Assembly: GCA_041398745.1 (NCBI GenBank) | Contig: JAWKUB010000003.1 | Location: 868,001 to 932,000, forward strand | Direction: 5' to 3' | Length of the DNA: 64,000 nt | Source of the DNA: JACKHO01 sp041398745 | GTDB lineage: Bacteria > Planctomycetota > Planctomycetia > Planctomycetales > Planctomycetaceae | Part shown: positions 1-7,532 of the stretch, piece by piece | How positions within the stretch are numbered: position 1 is the first letter of the stretch | Layout of the letters: each line of letters opens with the position of its first letter | Translations under genes and position numbers: made by a program | The notes under the pieces: generated by a model | Told to the model about the DNA's origin: nothing | What the model saw: only the letters and a program-made list of their open reading frames with translations | Database searches by the model: none

Positions 1-841
1 CCTGAGACTTCAGTACCGGCCAGACGACATCAACCCCCACGAGCAGCAGGCCGCTGATCAGCAGGAGTCCGGGAAACCACTTCGTTGTATTGCGATAAAA
101 ACTTGCGTTTCGAAGACCAATCGCTATTAGTGCGCCGAAGCAGAGACTGTCCATGCGTGTGAACGTGAGTGCGTAGGTCGTCACACCGGGAAGCCCTTGC
201 GTGAGCATGGCCAAGCGCAGGCCCAGTGCTACGGCGCATAACACTCCGCACAGACGGGTCAGATTCTTTCGTGATAATGCGGCCACAACCAGCGGCCAGA
301 CGAGATAGAACTGTTCCTCGACAGCCAGGGACCAGAAGTGATTGAGAATGCGCTCCGCTGGCCAACTTCCGCGCCAGGCAAACAGGACATTCTGCAGATA
401 AAACCAGTAGTACCACTGGTCGGCTCGAGTTTGAGCGACCGGATGCGTTGCGGTCCATTGGCCACTCAGCCACAGCCACGTCGGCACAATGACAAACACA
501 CCAATCAAGGTGGCATAGTACAGAGGGAAAATCCTTACGGCGCGACGTGTCAGGAAACTTTTCCAGTAGCCAACGCGACCTCGTGTTTCCAGCAGAATGC
601 CGGTAATGAGGAATCCAGACAGGACAAAGAACAGGTCGACCCCAATCCAACCTGCCGACGCCACCTTGCGAATGATGAGCGTCGGAGGAAATCCGTCATT
701 GGGTATTTTCAGGCAGTCATACATCAAGACGAGCAGCACTGCCAAACCCCGCACTCCATCAAGTGGAGGCGAGTGCTTTTCCAATCCCTGTTCAAATGGT
801 CGTTGCTCAGGCCAAACCTGATTGCGAATCCAATTCCACAT
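1..841 (-). CDS. Acyltransferase 3 family membrane protein (partial, cut by window edge)
   Basis: Reading the minus strand from the ATG at 841 gives 280 codons open to the window edge, so the C terminus is missing. The product is hydrophobic and carries the hallmarks of the OafA/YrhL-type integral membrane acyltransferases: LDGVRGLAVLLVL near residues 28-40, GVDLFFVLSGFLITGIL near 68-83, RRAVRIFPLYY near 99-109 and SLAVEEQFYLVWPL near 171-184. The family transfers acyl groups, often acetyl, to sugars of cell-surface polysaccharides. The gene starts 5 bp after the acetyltransferase gene upstream, so the two are very probably co-transcribed and may act in the same surface-glycan pathway. The acceptor cannot be told from sequence. 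Confidence 0.88.
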   Translation of the reverse strand, partial: MWNWIRNQVWPEQRPFEQGLEKHSPPLDGVRGLAVLLVLMYDCLKIPNDGFPPTLIIRKVASAGWIGVDLFFVLSGFLITGILLETRGRVGYWKSFLTRRAVRIFPLYYATLIGVFVIVPTWLWLSGQWTATHPVAQTRADQWYYWFYLQNVLFAWRGSWPAERILNHFWSLAVEEQFYLVWPLVVAALSRKNLTRLCGVLCAVALGLRLAMLTQGLPGVTTYALTFTRMDSLCFGALIAIGLRNASFYRNTTKWFPGLLLISGLLLVGVDVVWPVLKSQ

Positions 842-846
842 AACTC

Positions 847-2034
847 TCACGACCCACCTCCCTGAAAATGCAGGAAGTTCGTGATCAGATAGTCTTTGGC
901 CATTTTGAGACCCTGCGTTACCCGTAGTGCCGCTTTCCCTGGCAGACTCGTCGCGCAGACCCACGACGCAATGCTCCTCCGATCGGGCCAAATGCGTTCA
1001 ATAAATGAATCGGGCTGGGAGCAACTGTCAATGAGTTCCAAGTGTCCCAACTTTTGGGCTGCCTCGCAGACCATGTGTGCCTTCAACTGAAACCCCGGGC
1101 AGCCCCGTTCGTAGTCAGGATTCCATCCCAGTTTGAAAGCGAATGCTTCGCGTCCAGAAACGAGGTGCACGACGGAACCAACGACTTCGTGGCCAACTCG
1201 CAGTTGCGAAAAGAAGAGTTTGCCGCGCCGCCCCAGTCCCCGCGTCATCTCCTGAAAGAAGGCGAGGTGTTCGGCTGAAGATTTCATGGCACTGCCGCAC
1301 TGGGCCTTCCATCCCGCTGCCTCGAGATCGAGAAAACTGTGCGTCAGGGCATCAATTTGTTCAGAAGAGCAATTTGCCGCATTGATGATTTCAAATGCCA
1401 CCGGGCCATGCTTTTCGAGTTCTTTCAATCCCTTCCGGAGACTTTTGGCACGTCGCAACGACACGGACTTCACAAGGCATTCTGGACCAGCATCTGAAGG
1501 AGTGAGAGCGGCTCGCTGTTTGGCACGCCCCTGCCAGACAGCGTTGCCAGACTGCTGCAATGCATCCGTGAAGGCCTTCATGCCCGGCGATTCTACGGCG
1601 GCAGACATAAACTCCATTCCGTGCCACGGATGAGTGCCCCGCTGCATGAAATCTACAACGGCTTGCGACGCGACTTGTTCTGCCCGGTCTCGTATGAGGA
1701 ATCCATCCAGGAATGAATGTTGTGTTCGCCAGCCTACTAAATGGGGAAGCGGTAAGTATTTGGTGTGGCGAACTTCATTGAACAGTCCCACGCCTATGAG
1801 CTCAGTGCCGTTGAGGAGGTCGAGGACGAGTGGCGTGCGTTCCCCGAGGTGTTGTACCGCTGCTTGAACGAATTCAGGTGAGAGAAACGGGTTACCGCCA
1901 CGGCACTTATCTTCCAGTTGGCGCCAGGCCGAAAGGTCACCGGCATTCAGCTCGTCGAATGGCCGAACGCGCACATGCAAATCGCAAGATTGCAGTTGCG
2001 GAGAATTTCGAATCGAGGATGGACTGACTGACAT
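847..2034 (-). CDS. BioF2-like (CelD/BcsL type) GNAT acetyltransferase
   Basis: A 395-residue soluble protein with no signal peptide. The region around residues 190-345 has the pattern of the BioF2-like acetyltransferase domain, a GNAT variant found in exopolysaccharide and cellulose gene clusters: a stretch with SLRRAKSLRKGLKELEK, then FFSQLRVGHEVVGSVVHLVS, then FKLGWNPDYERGCPGFQLKA. Such proteins are annotated as CelD/BcsL family acetyltransferases and usually sit among surface-polysaccharide genes, which fits the membrane acyltransferase 5 bp downstream. I infer a role in modifying an exported glycan. Substrate and cellular partner are unknown. Confidence 0.75.
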   Translation of the reverse strand: MSVSPSSIRNSPQLQSCDLHVRVRPFDELNAGDLSAWRQLEDKCRGGNPFLSPEFVQAAVQHLGERTPLVLDLLNGTELIGVGLFNEVRHTKYLPLPHLVGWRTQHSFLDGFLIRDRAEQVASQAVVDFMQRGTHPWHGMEFMSAAVESPGMKAFTDALQQSGNAVWQGRAKQRAALTPSDAGPECLVKSVSLRRAKSLRKGLKELEKHGPVAFEIINAANCSSEQIDALTHSFLDLEAAGWKAQCGSAMKSSAEHLAFFQEMTRGLGRRGKLFFSQLRVGHEVVGSVVHLVSGREAFAFKLGWNPDYERGCPGFQLKAHMVCEAAQKLGHLELIDSCSQPDSFIERIWPDRRSIASWVCATSLPGKAALRVTQGLKMAKDYLITNFLHFQGGGS

Positions 2035-2611
2035 TTGAACCAGGTAACCGAGGCGGCTTCCGTTAACTCGCCAACATCACCGAGTGATGCAGCTGGAATT
2101 CGTTTGGGTAAGGCGTTGCAACCGTAGTTCATCCGGCGCACATCGTTTCGAGTTTTGTCACCCCGGAGGCCGCAAACTCGACCGAACGAATTACGCCTGA
2201 TTGACAGTAAGAACTTCCCACAACATCGCTACGTCCTGTTCAACCCGTCTAAGTCATCTAAATGTCTCAATGAGCACGTAACTCGGCGAATGATCTGCCA
2301 GAGTCCACACGGAAGCCGTGTCGGAGCCAGAGTGTTTGCAGGGCCAGCGAGAGTTTCCACCACATCTCGCGACGGGCGAATGAGACGGGAAACGAGTTAA
2401 TGGCAAATGCCTTGATGGATCGAGCAGTTGACGTGTTGAAGGCGGAATTTGTCGAGAATTGATGCGAATTCACTGACGCTGATACGGGGCGATGGCAATT
2501 TGGTGAGCGACCAACGTTGCATTCAAGGCCTGTCCGGTTACGATGCCAGTTCACAGTCATCATGAATTGGCAAGCTCCTGCTTCCACAGACATTTTCTCG
2601 GCGAGATATCC
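2035..2611. other. 577-bp divergent intergenic region upstream of thiC; no gene seen
   Basis: This lies between the divergently oriented acetyltransferase gene and thiC and must hold the promoters of both. I looked for the conserved parts of a thiamine pyrophosphate riboswitch (a CUGAGA-type P3/J3-2 segment and the ACCUGAUCUGG-type segment) and did not find them. The short open frames here lack ribosome binding sites and recognisable products. Confidence 0.5.
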
Positions 2612-4459
2612 ATGTCCGACCGTTCGTATAATCTTCCCCCACTCGGCCAGAATCCTTCTTCAACGGCCGCCGGTACCACACCCGGCTGCTTTGCGAAGAC
2701 GCCACAAATTGCACCGGGCGTTGAGGGGCGATACACGTTTTCCTCGCCAGATACGCCGGGTATGCCCGAGCCAAGTGACAAGACGGCGTGGGATTTCCTG
2801 CCGGAGGGGTGGTCCACGTATGTGATCATTCAAGATTCGCAACCGCTGGGCCTGAATGAGTCTGCCGGCTTTGTTGTTTTCGAACAGGCAGATGGCACGC
2901 AGCGTTACGTGAGCTTCTCACCGGGATTCTTTCCATCGACGCAACTTGAACACGCGCGGCTCGGTATCATCACACCCGAAATGAATCGCGTCGCCGAGCG
3001 GGAATCGCACCTCACCCCGCAGCAGGTGCGTGACGAAGTTGCCGCAGGTCGTATGGTCATCCCAGCGAACAAGGTGCACCTCGGCTATCAACTCGATCCT
3101 ATGGCTATTGGCCGTGCGTCGAAGACGAAGGTCAACGCCAACATGGGGGCCTCGCCCGTTTCCAGCGGCACTGATGAAGAAGTCATCAAGCTGAAATGGG
3201 CCGAACGGTGGGGCGCAGACACCGTCATGGATTTGTCGACCGGCGGTAACCTGGACGAGTGTCGCGATGCCATCATCCAGAACAGCACCGTGCCCATTGG
3301 TACTGTCCCCATTTACTCGATGATTATTGGTCGCAAACTGTACGACCTGAATCTCGACGTCATTCTCGAGTCACTCCGAGCCCAGGCGGCTCAAGGTGTA
3401 GACTACTTCACCATTCACGCCGGTGTGCTGCAGGAGCACCTGCCGTACGTGAAAGATCGGCTCATTGGTATTGTCTCGCGTGGTGGTTCACTGCTCGCGA
3501 AGTGGATGATTGACCACAATGAACAGAACCCCATGTACACCGGCTGGGAAGCGATTTGCGACATCATGCGCCAGTACGATGTCACCTTCTCGATTGGTGA
3601 TGGTCTCCGCCCCGGCGGACTGGCCGACGCGACCGATCAAGCTCAACTTGCCGAACTTTGCACGCTCGGCGAACTCACCGAACGCGCCTGGCGGAAGGGT
3701 GTGCAGGTCATGGTCGAGGGTCCTGGCCATGTGCCATTCGACCAAATTGAATTCAACATGAAGGCCCAGCGGAATCTGTGCCACGGGGCTCCATTCTACG
3801 TACTCGGACCGCTGGTCACCGACATCTTCCCCGGTTACGACCACATCACCAGTTGCATTGGAGCGACTGCCGCGGCGTACCACGGAGCCGCCATGCTGTG
3901 TTACGTCACGCCCAAGGAGCACCTTGGTCTGCCGAAGAAAGATGACGTCAAGCAAGGTTGCGTGGCGTACAAAATCGCAGCCCATGCGGCCGACGTGGCT
4001 CTCGGCATTCCCGGATCGCGTGACCGTGATGATGAACTCACCAAGGCCCGCGCCGCCCTGAACTGGGAAAAACATTTCGAACTCAGCTTCGACCCCGACA
4101 TTGCCCGTGCTTATCACGACGAAGACCTCGACGTCGACACCGACTTCTGTGCCATGTGCGGCCACGACTGGTGCAGCGTCCGCATCAGCAAGGAAATCGT
4201 GGAATTCGCAAGTGGTAAAGCCGACGGCTACCAGTGGGACCGAGCCAAAGTCACCGCCGCCCTCACCGACGAACAGAAAGCCATTCTGGAACAGCGTGGC
4301 GTACTCTCGCCAGAAGAAATTCATCGCCTGGCTGCAAAGACACAAAAGGCCGTCGGCGCCGACAAGGGCGCCAAAGCGAGCTGCCACAGCGACGTCACCG
4401 ACAGCGACTCAGCCAAGACACTGCAAGTCGTTGAACTCGCCGATTTGAGTTCACCGTAA
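2612..4459 (+). CDS. thiC: Phosphomethylpyrimidine synthase ThiC
   Basis: ThiC is the radical-SAM enzyme that rearranges aminoimidazole ribotide to hydroxymethylpyrimidine phosphate in thiamine biosynthesis. The 615-residue product has the expected length and core motifs, including KTKVNANMGAS, WGADTVMDLSTGG, EGPGHVP and FYVLGPLVTDIFPGYDHI. The C-terminal CX2CX4C cluster motif reads CAMCGHDWC, with Cys513, Cys516 and Cys521 as the [4Fe-4S] ligands. I start at the ATG at 2612 (MSDRSYN); an in-frame start at 2543 would add 23 residues that look unlike the family. The gene appears monocistronic, with a large palindrome directly after its stop. Confidence 0.97.
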   Translation: MSDRSYNLPPLGQNPSSTAAGTTPGCFAKTPQIAPGVEGRYTFSSPDTPGMPEPSDKTAWDFLPEGWSTYVIIQDSQPLGLNESAGFVVFEQADGTQRYVSFSPGFFPSTQLEHARLGIITPEMNRVAERESHLTPQQVRDEVAAGRMVIPANKVHLGYQLDPMAIGRASKTKVNANMGASPVSSGTDEEVIKLKWAERWGADTVMDLSTGGNLDECRDAIIQNSTVPIGTVPIYSMIIGRKLYDLNLDVILESLRAQAAQGVDYFTIHAGVLQEHLPYVKDRLIGIVSRGGSLLAKWMIDHNEQNPMYTGWEAICDIMRQYDVTFSIGDGLRPGGLADATDQAQLAELCTLGELTERAWRKGVQVMVEGPGHVPFDQIEFNMKAQRNLCHGAPFYVLGPLVTDIFPGYDHITSCIGATAAAYHGAAMLCYVTPKEHLGLPKKDDVKQGCVAYKIAAHAADVALGIPGSRDRDDELTKARAALNWEKHFELSFDPDIARAYHDEDLDVDTDFCAMCGHDWCSVRISKEIVEFASGKADGYQWDRAKVTAALTDEQKAILEQRGVLSPEEIHRLAAKTQKAVGADKGAKASCHSDVTDSDSAKTLQVVELADLSSP

Positions 4460-4462
4460 GTT

Positions 4463-4553
4463 GCATGGGAGGGAGAGGCTCCCGCCGAGCCGTATTTGCC
4501 ATTGGGCGCCTCAGCCACGCTCGTGGCTCAGCGGGAGCTTCGCCCTCCCATGC
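4463..4553. repeat. 91-bp imperfect palindrome (REP-like)
   Basis: The outer arms are GCATGGGAGGG at 4463-4473 and its inverse ending at 4553. The next layer pairs GGCTCCCGCCGAGCC with GGCTCAGCGGGAGC, and a perfect inner hairpin, AGCCACG-CT-CGTGGCT, lies at 4513-4528. It begins 4 bp after the thiC stop. When translated it gives the peptides GSAGASPSH and EGEAPAEPR, which I recall recurring in spurious planctomycete ORFs. That suggests a dispersed, REP-like non-coding element that may also act as a transcript end or RNA stabiliser. Confidence 0.75.
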
Positions 4554-4688
4554 TGCGATATTCCGGCAACGGTTGCCGATTGGCTTGCGTCGCGCTGCGG
4601 CAATTGAAGTTTCCCGTTCTGGTTGGCGGACAATCCTGCTATCAGCATTTTTCGCAAGGATGTGAAAATGCCTCAGGAGAAGTCTGTC

Positions 4689-4859
4689 ATGGATTCTGAC
4701 AGTACCCGCATCACTCATTGGACGAGTCGCTTTGGCGTGTTGCTGCTGGCTGCGCTATTGTTCAGTGCGGTCGGTTGTCAGCAACTCGCTTCGCTCACTG
4801 GACCATCAGCGAGTCGGGGATTGCCGCCGCAAACTGAGGAGGACATTCGCGGTGAGTAA
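4689..4859 (+). CDS. Small predicted lipoprotein (56 aa)
   Basis: A short gene with GGAG 9 bases before the ATG at 4689; an alternative ATG at 4668 would add seven residues. The product has a basic N terminus, a hydrophobic segment VLLLAALLFSA and a lipobox ending in AVGC, so it should be lipidated on the cysteine, leaving a mature peptide of about 27 residues (CQQLASLTGPSASRG onward). Its 3' end overlaps the next gene by 8 bp, implying translational coupling. No family is recognised. The product is probably a small membrane-anchored peptide. Confidence 0.6.
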   Translation: MDSDSTRITHWTSRFGVLLLAALLFSAVGCQQLASLTGPSASRGLPPQTEEDIRGE

Positions 4860-5001
4860 GTCTCCTGTCCGTCGACTTCTGCTCGTGCTGGCTCTCCTTG
4901 TGTGCGCAACATTCAGTGGATGCGCCTGGGGGAACACCTACTTTCAAATGGACAGCAATTCCCGCAGTCCATTTTTTGGCTTCGATTTGCTGTCGCGTTA
5001 G
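4852..5001 (+). CDS. Small predicted lipoprotein (49 aa), GTG start
   Basis: It starts at GTG 4852 with a strong ribosome binding site (GAGGAGGA, 4836-4843, spacing 8) and overlaps the preceding lipoprotein gene by 8 bp. The product has a basic start (SKSPVRR), a hydrophobic stretch LLLVLALLVCATF and a lipobox SGC, leaving a mature lipopeptide of about 27 residues rich in aromatic and polar residues (CAWGNTYFQMDSNSRSP). The tandem arrangement of two tiny lipoproteins suggests paired function. No family is recognised. Confidence 0.6.
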   Translation: MSKSPVRRLLLVLALLVCATFSGCAWGNTYFQMDSNSRSPFFGFDLLSR

Positions 5002-5006
5002 AGTGA

Positions 5007-5035
5007 ATCACAGACAGGAATGTCTGTGCCACCTG
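5007..5035 (+). repeat. Palindromic repeat, copy A
   Basis: A perfect 8-bp stem, CACAGACA (5009-5016) and TGTCTGTG (5021-5028), around a GGAA loop, followed by CCACCTG. It sits between the convergent lipoprotein gene and def. The same element recurs at 15584, 21591 and 45404. Its hairpin and position between convergent genes would suit a transcript end, but it lacks a T tract. Confidence 0.8.
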
Positions 5036-5039
5036 GATA

Positions 5040-5717
5040 TTAGCCATCTGAATTGCGACCGCGACGAGGTCGCAACAAACCCGCAGGAATCTCCACGGCA
5101 GGCGGTGCGAGGTTGGCCATCAAGAAACTGTCTGGAACGCCGCCAGAGGCTGCGATTTCCCGCAGCGTGTTGATGAGCGTTTCATCATTCGGATAGGCAC
5201 CGGACGCCTGAGCCTGGCGGAAGGTCTGCTCAAATACCTTCAGTACCGGATCAACATAGTCACGGTGTTCGTCAATGACTTTGTCGGTGAACATGGCACC
5301 GTCGAGGTGATCGAGTTCGTGCTGCACGACCCGGGCCGGAAGCTCTTCGAGGTCCATCTCAAACAGTTGCCCGTCCAAGTCGAAGGCCTCAATGACGACG
5401 GCTTCGGGGCGTTTCACATCGGCGAACAGTTTGGGCAAGCTGAGGCAGCCTTCTTCGTCGGTCTCCGAACCCCGCCGCTTGTTAATTTGAGGGTTGATGA
5501 ACACAAACTCGTCATCCTTGGCGGCCGGATCGGCTTCCAGGTTAATGACAAACAGCCGCAGCGGCAGGCCAATTTGCGTAGCGGCCAGACCAATCCCGCG
5601 CGCCTCGTACATGAGGTCAAACATTTTGCGAACGACAGTCCGCAGGTTGCTGTCAATTCGTTTGACGTCGAGCGCCTGAAAGCGGAGGGACGGATGCGGG
5701 TAATAAACAATTTGCAT
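5040..5717 (-). CDS. def: Peptide deformylase
   Basis: Removes the formyl group from the N-terminal methionine of nascent proteins in the cytoplasm, using a bound metal ion. All three signature motifs are intact: GIGLAATQIG (residues 41-50), EGCLSLP with metal ligand Cys91, and QHELDHLDG with ligands His133 and His137 and catalytic Glu134. At 225 residues it is longer than typical 170-190-residue deformylases, because of a C-terminal extension of about 45 residues that ends in an arginine-rich stretch (LLRPRRGRNSDG). It is not next to fmt, its usual partner. Start ATG at 5717. Confidence 0.96.
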   Translation of the reverse strand: MQIVYYPHPSLRFQALDVKRIDSNLRTVVRKMFDLMYEARGIGLAATQIGLPLRLFVINLEADPAAKDDEFVFINPQINKRRGSETDEEGCLSLPKLFADVKRPEAVVIEAFDLDGQLFEMDLEELPARVVQHELDHLDGAMFTDKVIDEHRDYVDPVLKVFEQTFRQAQASGAYPNDETLINTLREIAASGGVPDSFLMANLAPPAVEIPAGLLRPRRGRNSDG

Positions 5718-5849
5718 GGCTTCGTTACCGTATTACGGTAAGGCAGGTACAACTCTCTGAGGTGGGACAGCCCGGGAGGATGGTGCGGCTTCAAACGCGG
5801 GTTGCGTTGCCCGCAATCCTCTGTGCAGGGAAGTATAGAGTCCTGTTCG

Positions 5850-6224
5850 CTAATCGTCCCCGCCGTGACGTGGTTTTCTTGGATATCCCATCCAGACCAA
5901 TGGTTTGGCCAAATTCTTCGACTCGCCAGTCTCCAGCGATTTCAGGATTTCCAGCACCGTGCGGTTAATGCGGATGTCCTTTTCCAGCTGCTTTAACGTC
6001 TCGGCTGGAACTTGAGTAACGGCCGGTCCGGGCCCCGATTCAATGAGTGAGCCTTTCTGATTGAAAACCAACCATAACAGCGTGCGAGGGTGAGACTTAG
6101 CACCATCGCGGGCTTTCGTTGCTGCACCTCCAGAAACACGCTGGCCGTTTACCTTGTAGAGGTCCATTCGTTCGATCATGACGGCCAGAACGTTCCAGTC
6201 CTTGCCAAACCATCCAAACACCAT
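5850..6224 (-). CDS. Conserved-looking hypothetical protein (124 aa)
   Basis: I choose the ATG at 6224 because a clear GGAGG lies 7 bases upstream; a longer frame to 6344 has no such site. The product starts MVFGWFGKDWNVLAVMIE, has no signal peptide, and contains a basic central region and an amphipathic C-terminal half (ETLKQLEKDIRINRTVLEILKSLETGE). I do not recognise the family. It is divergent from dapA, whose start lies about 177 bp away. Confidence 0.6.
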   Translation of the reverse strand: MVFGWFGKDWNVLAVMIERMDLYKVNGQRVSGGAATKARDGAKSHPRTLLWLVFNQKGSLIESGPGPAVTQVPAETLKQLEKDIRINRTVLEILKSLETGESKNLAKPLVWMGYPRKPRHGGDD

Positions 6225-6400
6225 TTGTCGGCCTCCGTGGGCAAAAGTCGGGGAATTGGTGGTGAGATTGGAATGCACGCAGCCGCGCCGGTCAACTCGC
6301 CATTGCGAACTGAAGTCGCTAAATTGCGGTTTTGAACTGAACAAACGAGCGTCGCCCGTTGTCTACGGATGATGAAACTGACTTAGTGGAGAGATGGATC

Positions 6401-7288
6401 ATGGCCCGTAAGGGGGAACTATTTGCCGGATTGACAGTTGCCATGGTCACGCCACTGAAGAATGGCGCACTGGACGAAGCGGCATTGCGGAAGCTCGTGG
6501 ACTTTCATGTCGAGCAGGGAACGAACTGTCTTTGCCCATGCGGTACAACAGGCGAAAGCCCCACGCTGAGCCACGAAGAACATGACCGCGTCATTGCCAT
6601 TGTTTGTGAACATGCTGCTGGCCGCATTCGCGTGATGGCAGGAACAGGTTCCAACAGCACGCAGGAAGCGGTCCGCCTCACGCAAAAAGCGAAAGAGGCC
6701 GGGGCCGATGGTGCCATGCTGGTTGCTCCCTACTACAACAAACCCATGCAGGAAGGGTTTTACCAGCACTACAAGGCCGTTGCTGAAGCCGTCGACATTC
6801 CCATCATCCTGTACAACATTCCGGGACGTACCGCGAAGAACATGGAGCCAGACACCATTTGTCGTCTGGGCGAAATCCCAAACATCGTCGCCGTGAAAGA
6901 AGCGACGGGATCGATGGATCAGGCGTCGCAAATTCTGAATGGCAGCAACCTCACCGTCCTGTCGGGTGATGACAGTCTCACACTGCCACTCATGTCAATC
7001 GGCGGCAGCGGAATTGTGTCGGTCGCGGGCAACATTGTGCCGAAAGACATCCTGGCCTTGGTCGCTGCCTGGAAAGCGGGCGACATCGCGAAGGCTCAGG
7101 AATGGCACCACAAGCTGTTCCCCCTCTGCCGCGACATGCTCGGTCTGGCGACCAACCCCATCCCGGTCAAAGCCGCCATGCAAATCCTCGGCATGGACAC
7201 CGGCGAAGTCCGCCTGCCGCTCACTCCACTTTCGGAGTCCGATATGGGCAAGCTAACTGGGACACTGACGACTTACGGACTGCTGTAG
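6401..7288 (+). CDS. dapA: 4-hydroxy-tetrahydrodipicolinate synthase
   Basis: DapA condenses pyruvate and aspartate semialdehyde in the lysine/diaminopimelate pathway. The 295-residue product is of normal length and has the Schiff-base lysine (VAVKEATG, Lys166), the catalytic tyrosine (LYNIPGRT, Tyr138) and the CGTTGES substrate loop (residues 47-53). Start ATG 6401 is preceded by GGAGAG at 8 bases; an upstream start at 6359 is less likely. The last 52 codons, from Arg244, and about 240 bp of downstream DNA are duplicated in inverted orientation at 21643-22045, where they form the tail of a transposase gene. The 6401-7288 copy is complete and should be the functional one. Confidence 0.96.
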   Translation: MARKGELFAGLTVAMVTPLKNGALDEAALRKLVDFHVEQGTNCLCPCGTTGESPTLSHEEHDRVIAIVCEHAAGRIRVMAGTGSNSTQEAVRLTQKAKEAGADGAMLVAPYYNKPMQEGFYQHYKAVAEAVDIPIILYNIPGRTAKNMEPDTICRLGEIPNIVAVKEATGSMDQASQILNGSNLTVLSGDDSLTLPLMSIGGSGIVSVAGNIVPKDILALVAAWKAGDIAKAQEWHHKLFPLCRDMLGLATNPIPVKAAMQILGMDTGEVRLPLTPLSESDMGKLTGTLTTYGLL

Positions 7289-7532
7289 TCAGCAGTTTTG
7301 GTTGCCACGAGAAACACGAAAAGTCACGAAAATCGCCACCACACCTTCGTGACTTTTGTGCTTTTCGTGGCCAGTCCTTTTGTCAAACCTGGGCACGATG
7401 GTCCCAGGTACTGCAATTCTGCCAGGTCGGGATCTCTGAGTGACGAAACATCAGCGGTGGTTCGCAAAGCCGCGTTGGTCATACCTCGTGGAAAGCATTC
7501 ATCTCAAACGCCATCATGCACAGCATGACCTA
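7129..7532 (+). repeat. Duplicated segment: dapA 3' end plus downstream DNA, copy 1
   Basis: This 404-bp segment matches the minus strand of 21643-22045 at roughly nine bases in ten by eye. It covers the last 52 dapA codons, a long hairpin, and a stretch translating to TKHQRWFAKPRWSYLVES. Its right edge, CATGCACAGCATGACCTA, is the exact point where similarity stops in both copies. The end of the neighbouring minus-strand gene lies inside it. Confidence 0.88.
7309..7372. repeat. Long imperfect hairpin inside the duplicated segment
   Basis: GCCACGAGAAACACGAAAAG and GTCACGAA pair with TTCGTGAC and the CTTTTCGTGGC arm that follows. The hairpin lies 20 bp after the dapA stop and could end its transcript. 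The other copy (about 21797-21868) keeps the structure. The sequence type, repeats of cacgaaaagtcacgaa, resembles an intergenic repeat I recall from several planctomycete genomes. Confidence 0.65.

Noticed and set aside
30..650. 206-codon minus-strand open frame at the left edge
   Set aside because: The acyltransferase reads in another minus-strand frame over the same bases and has clear family motifs.
3488..4387. Long open frame of 299 codons antisense to thiC
   Set aside because: It is a by-product of codon use in thiC, has no recognisable domain, and thiC itself has complete family motifs.
5007..5035. Palindrome A as an intrinsic terminator
   Set aside because: It has no T run, and other copies lie in both orientations between co-directional genes, so a classical terminator is not supported.
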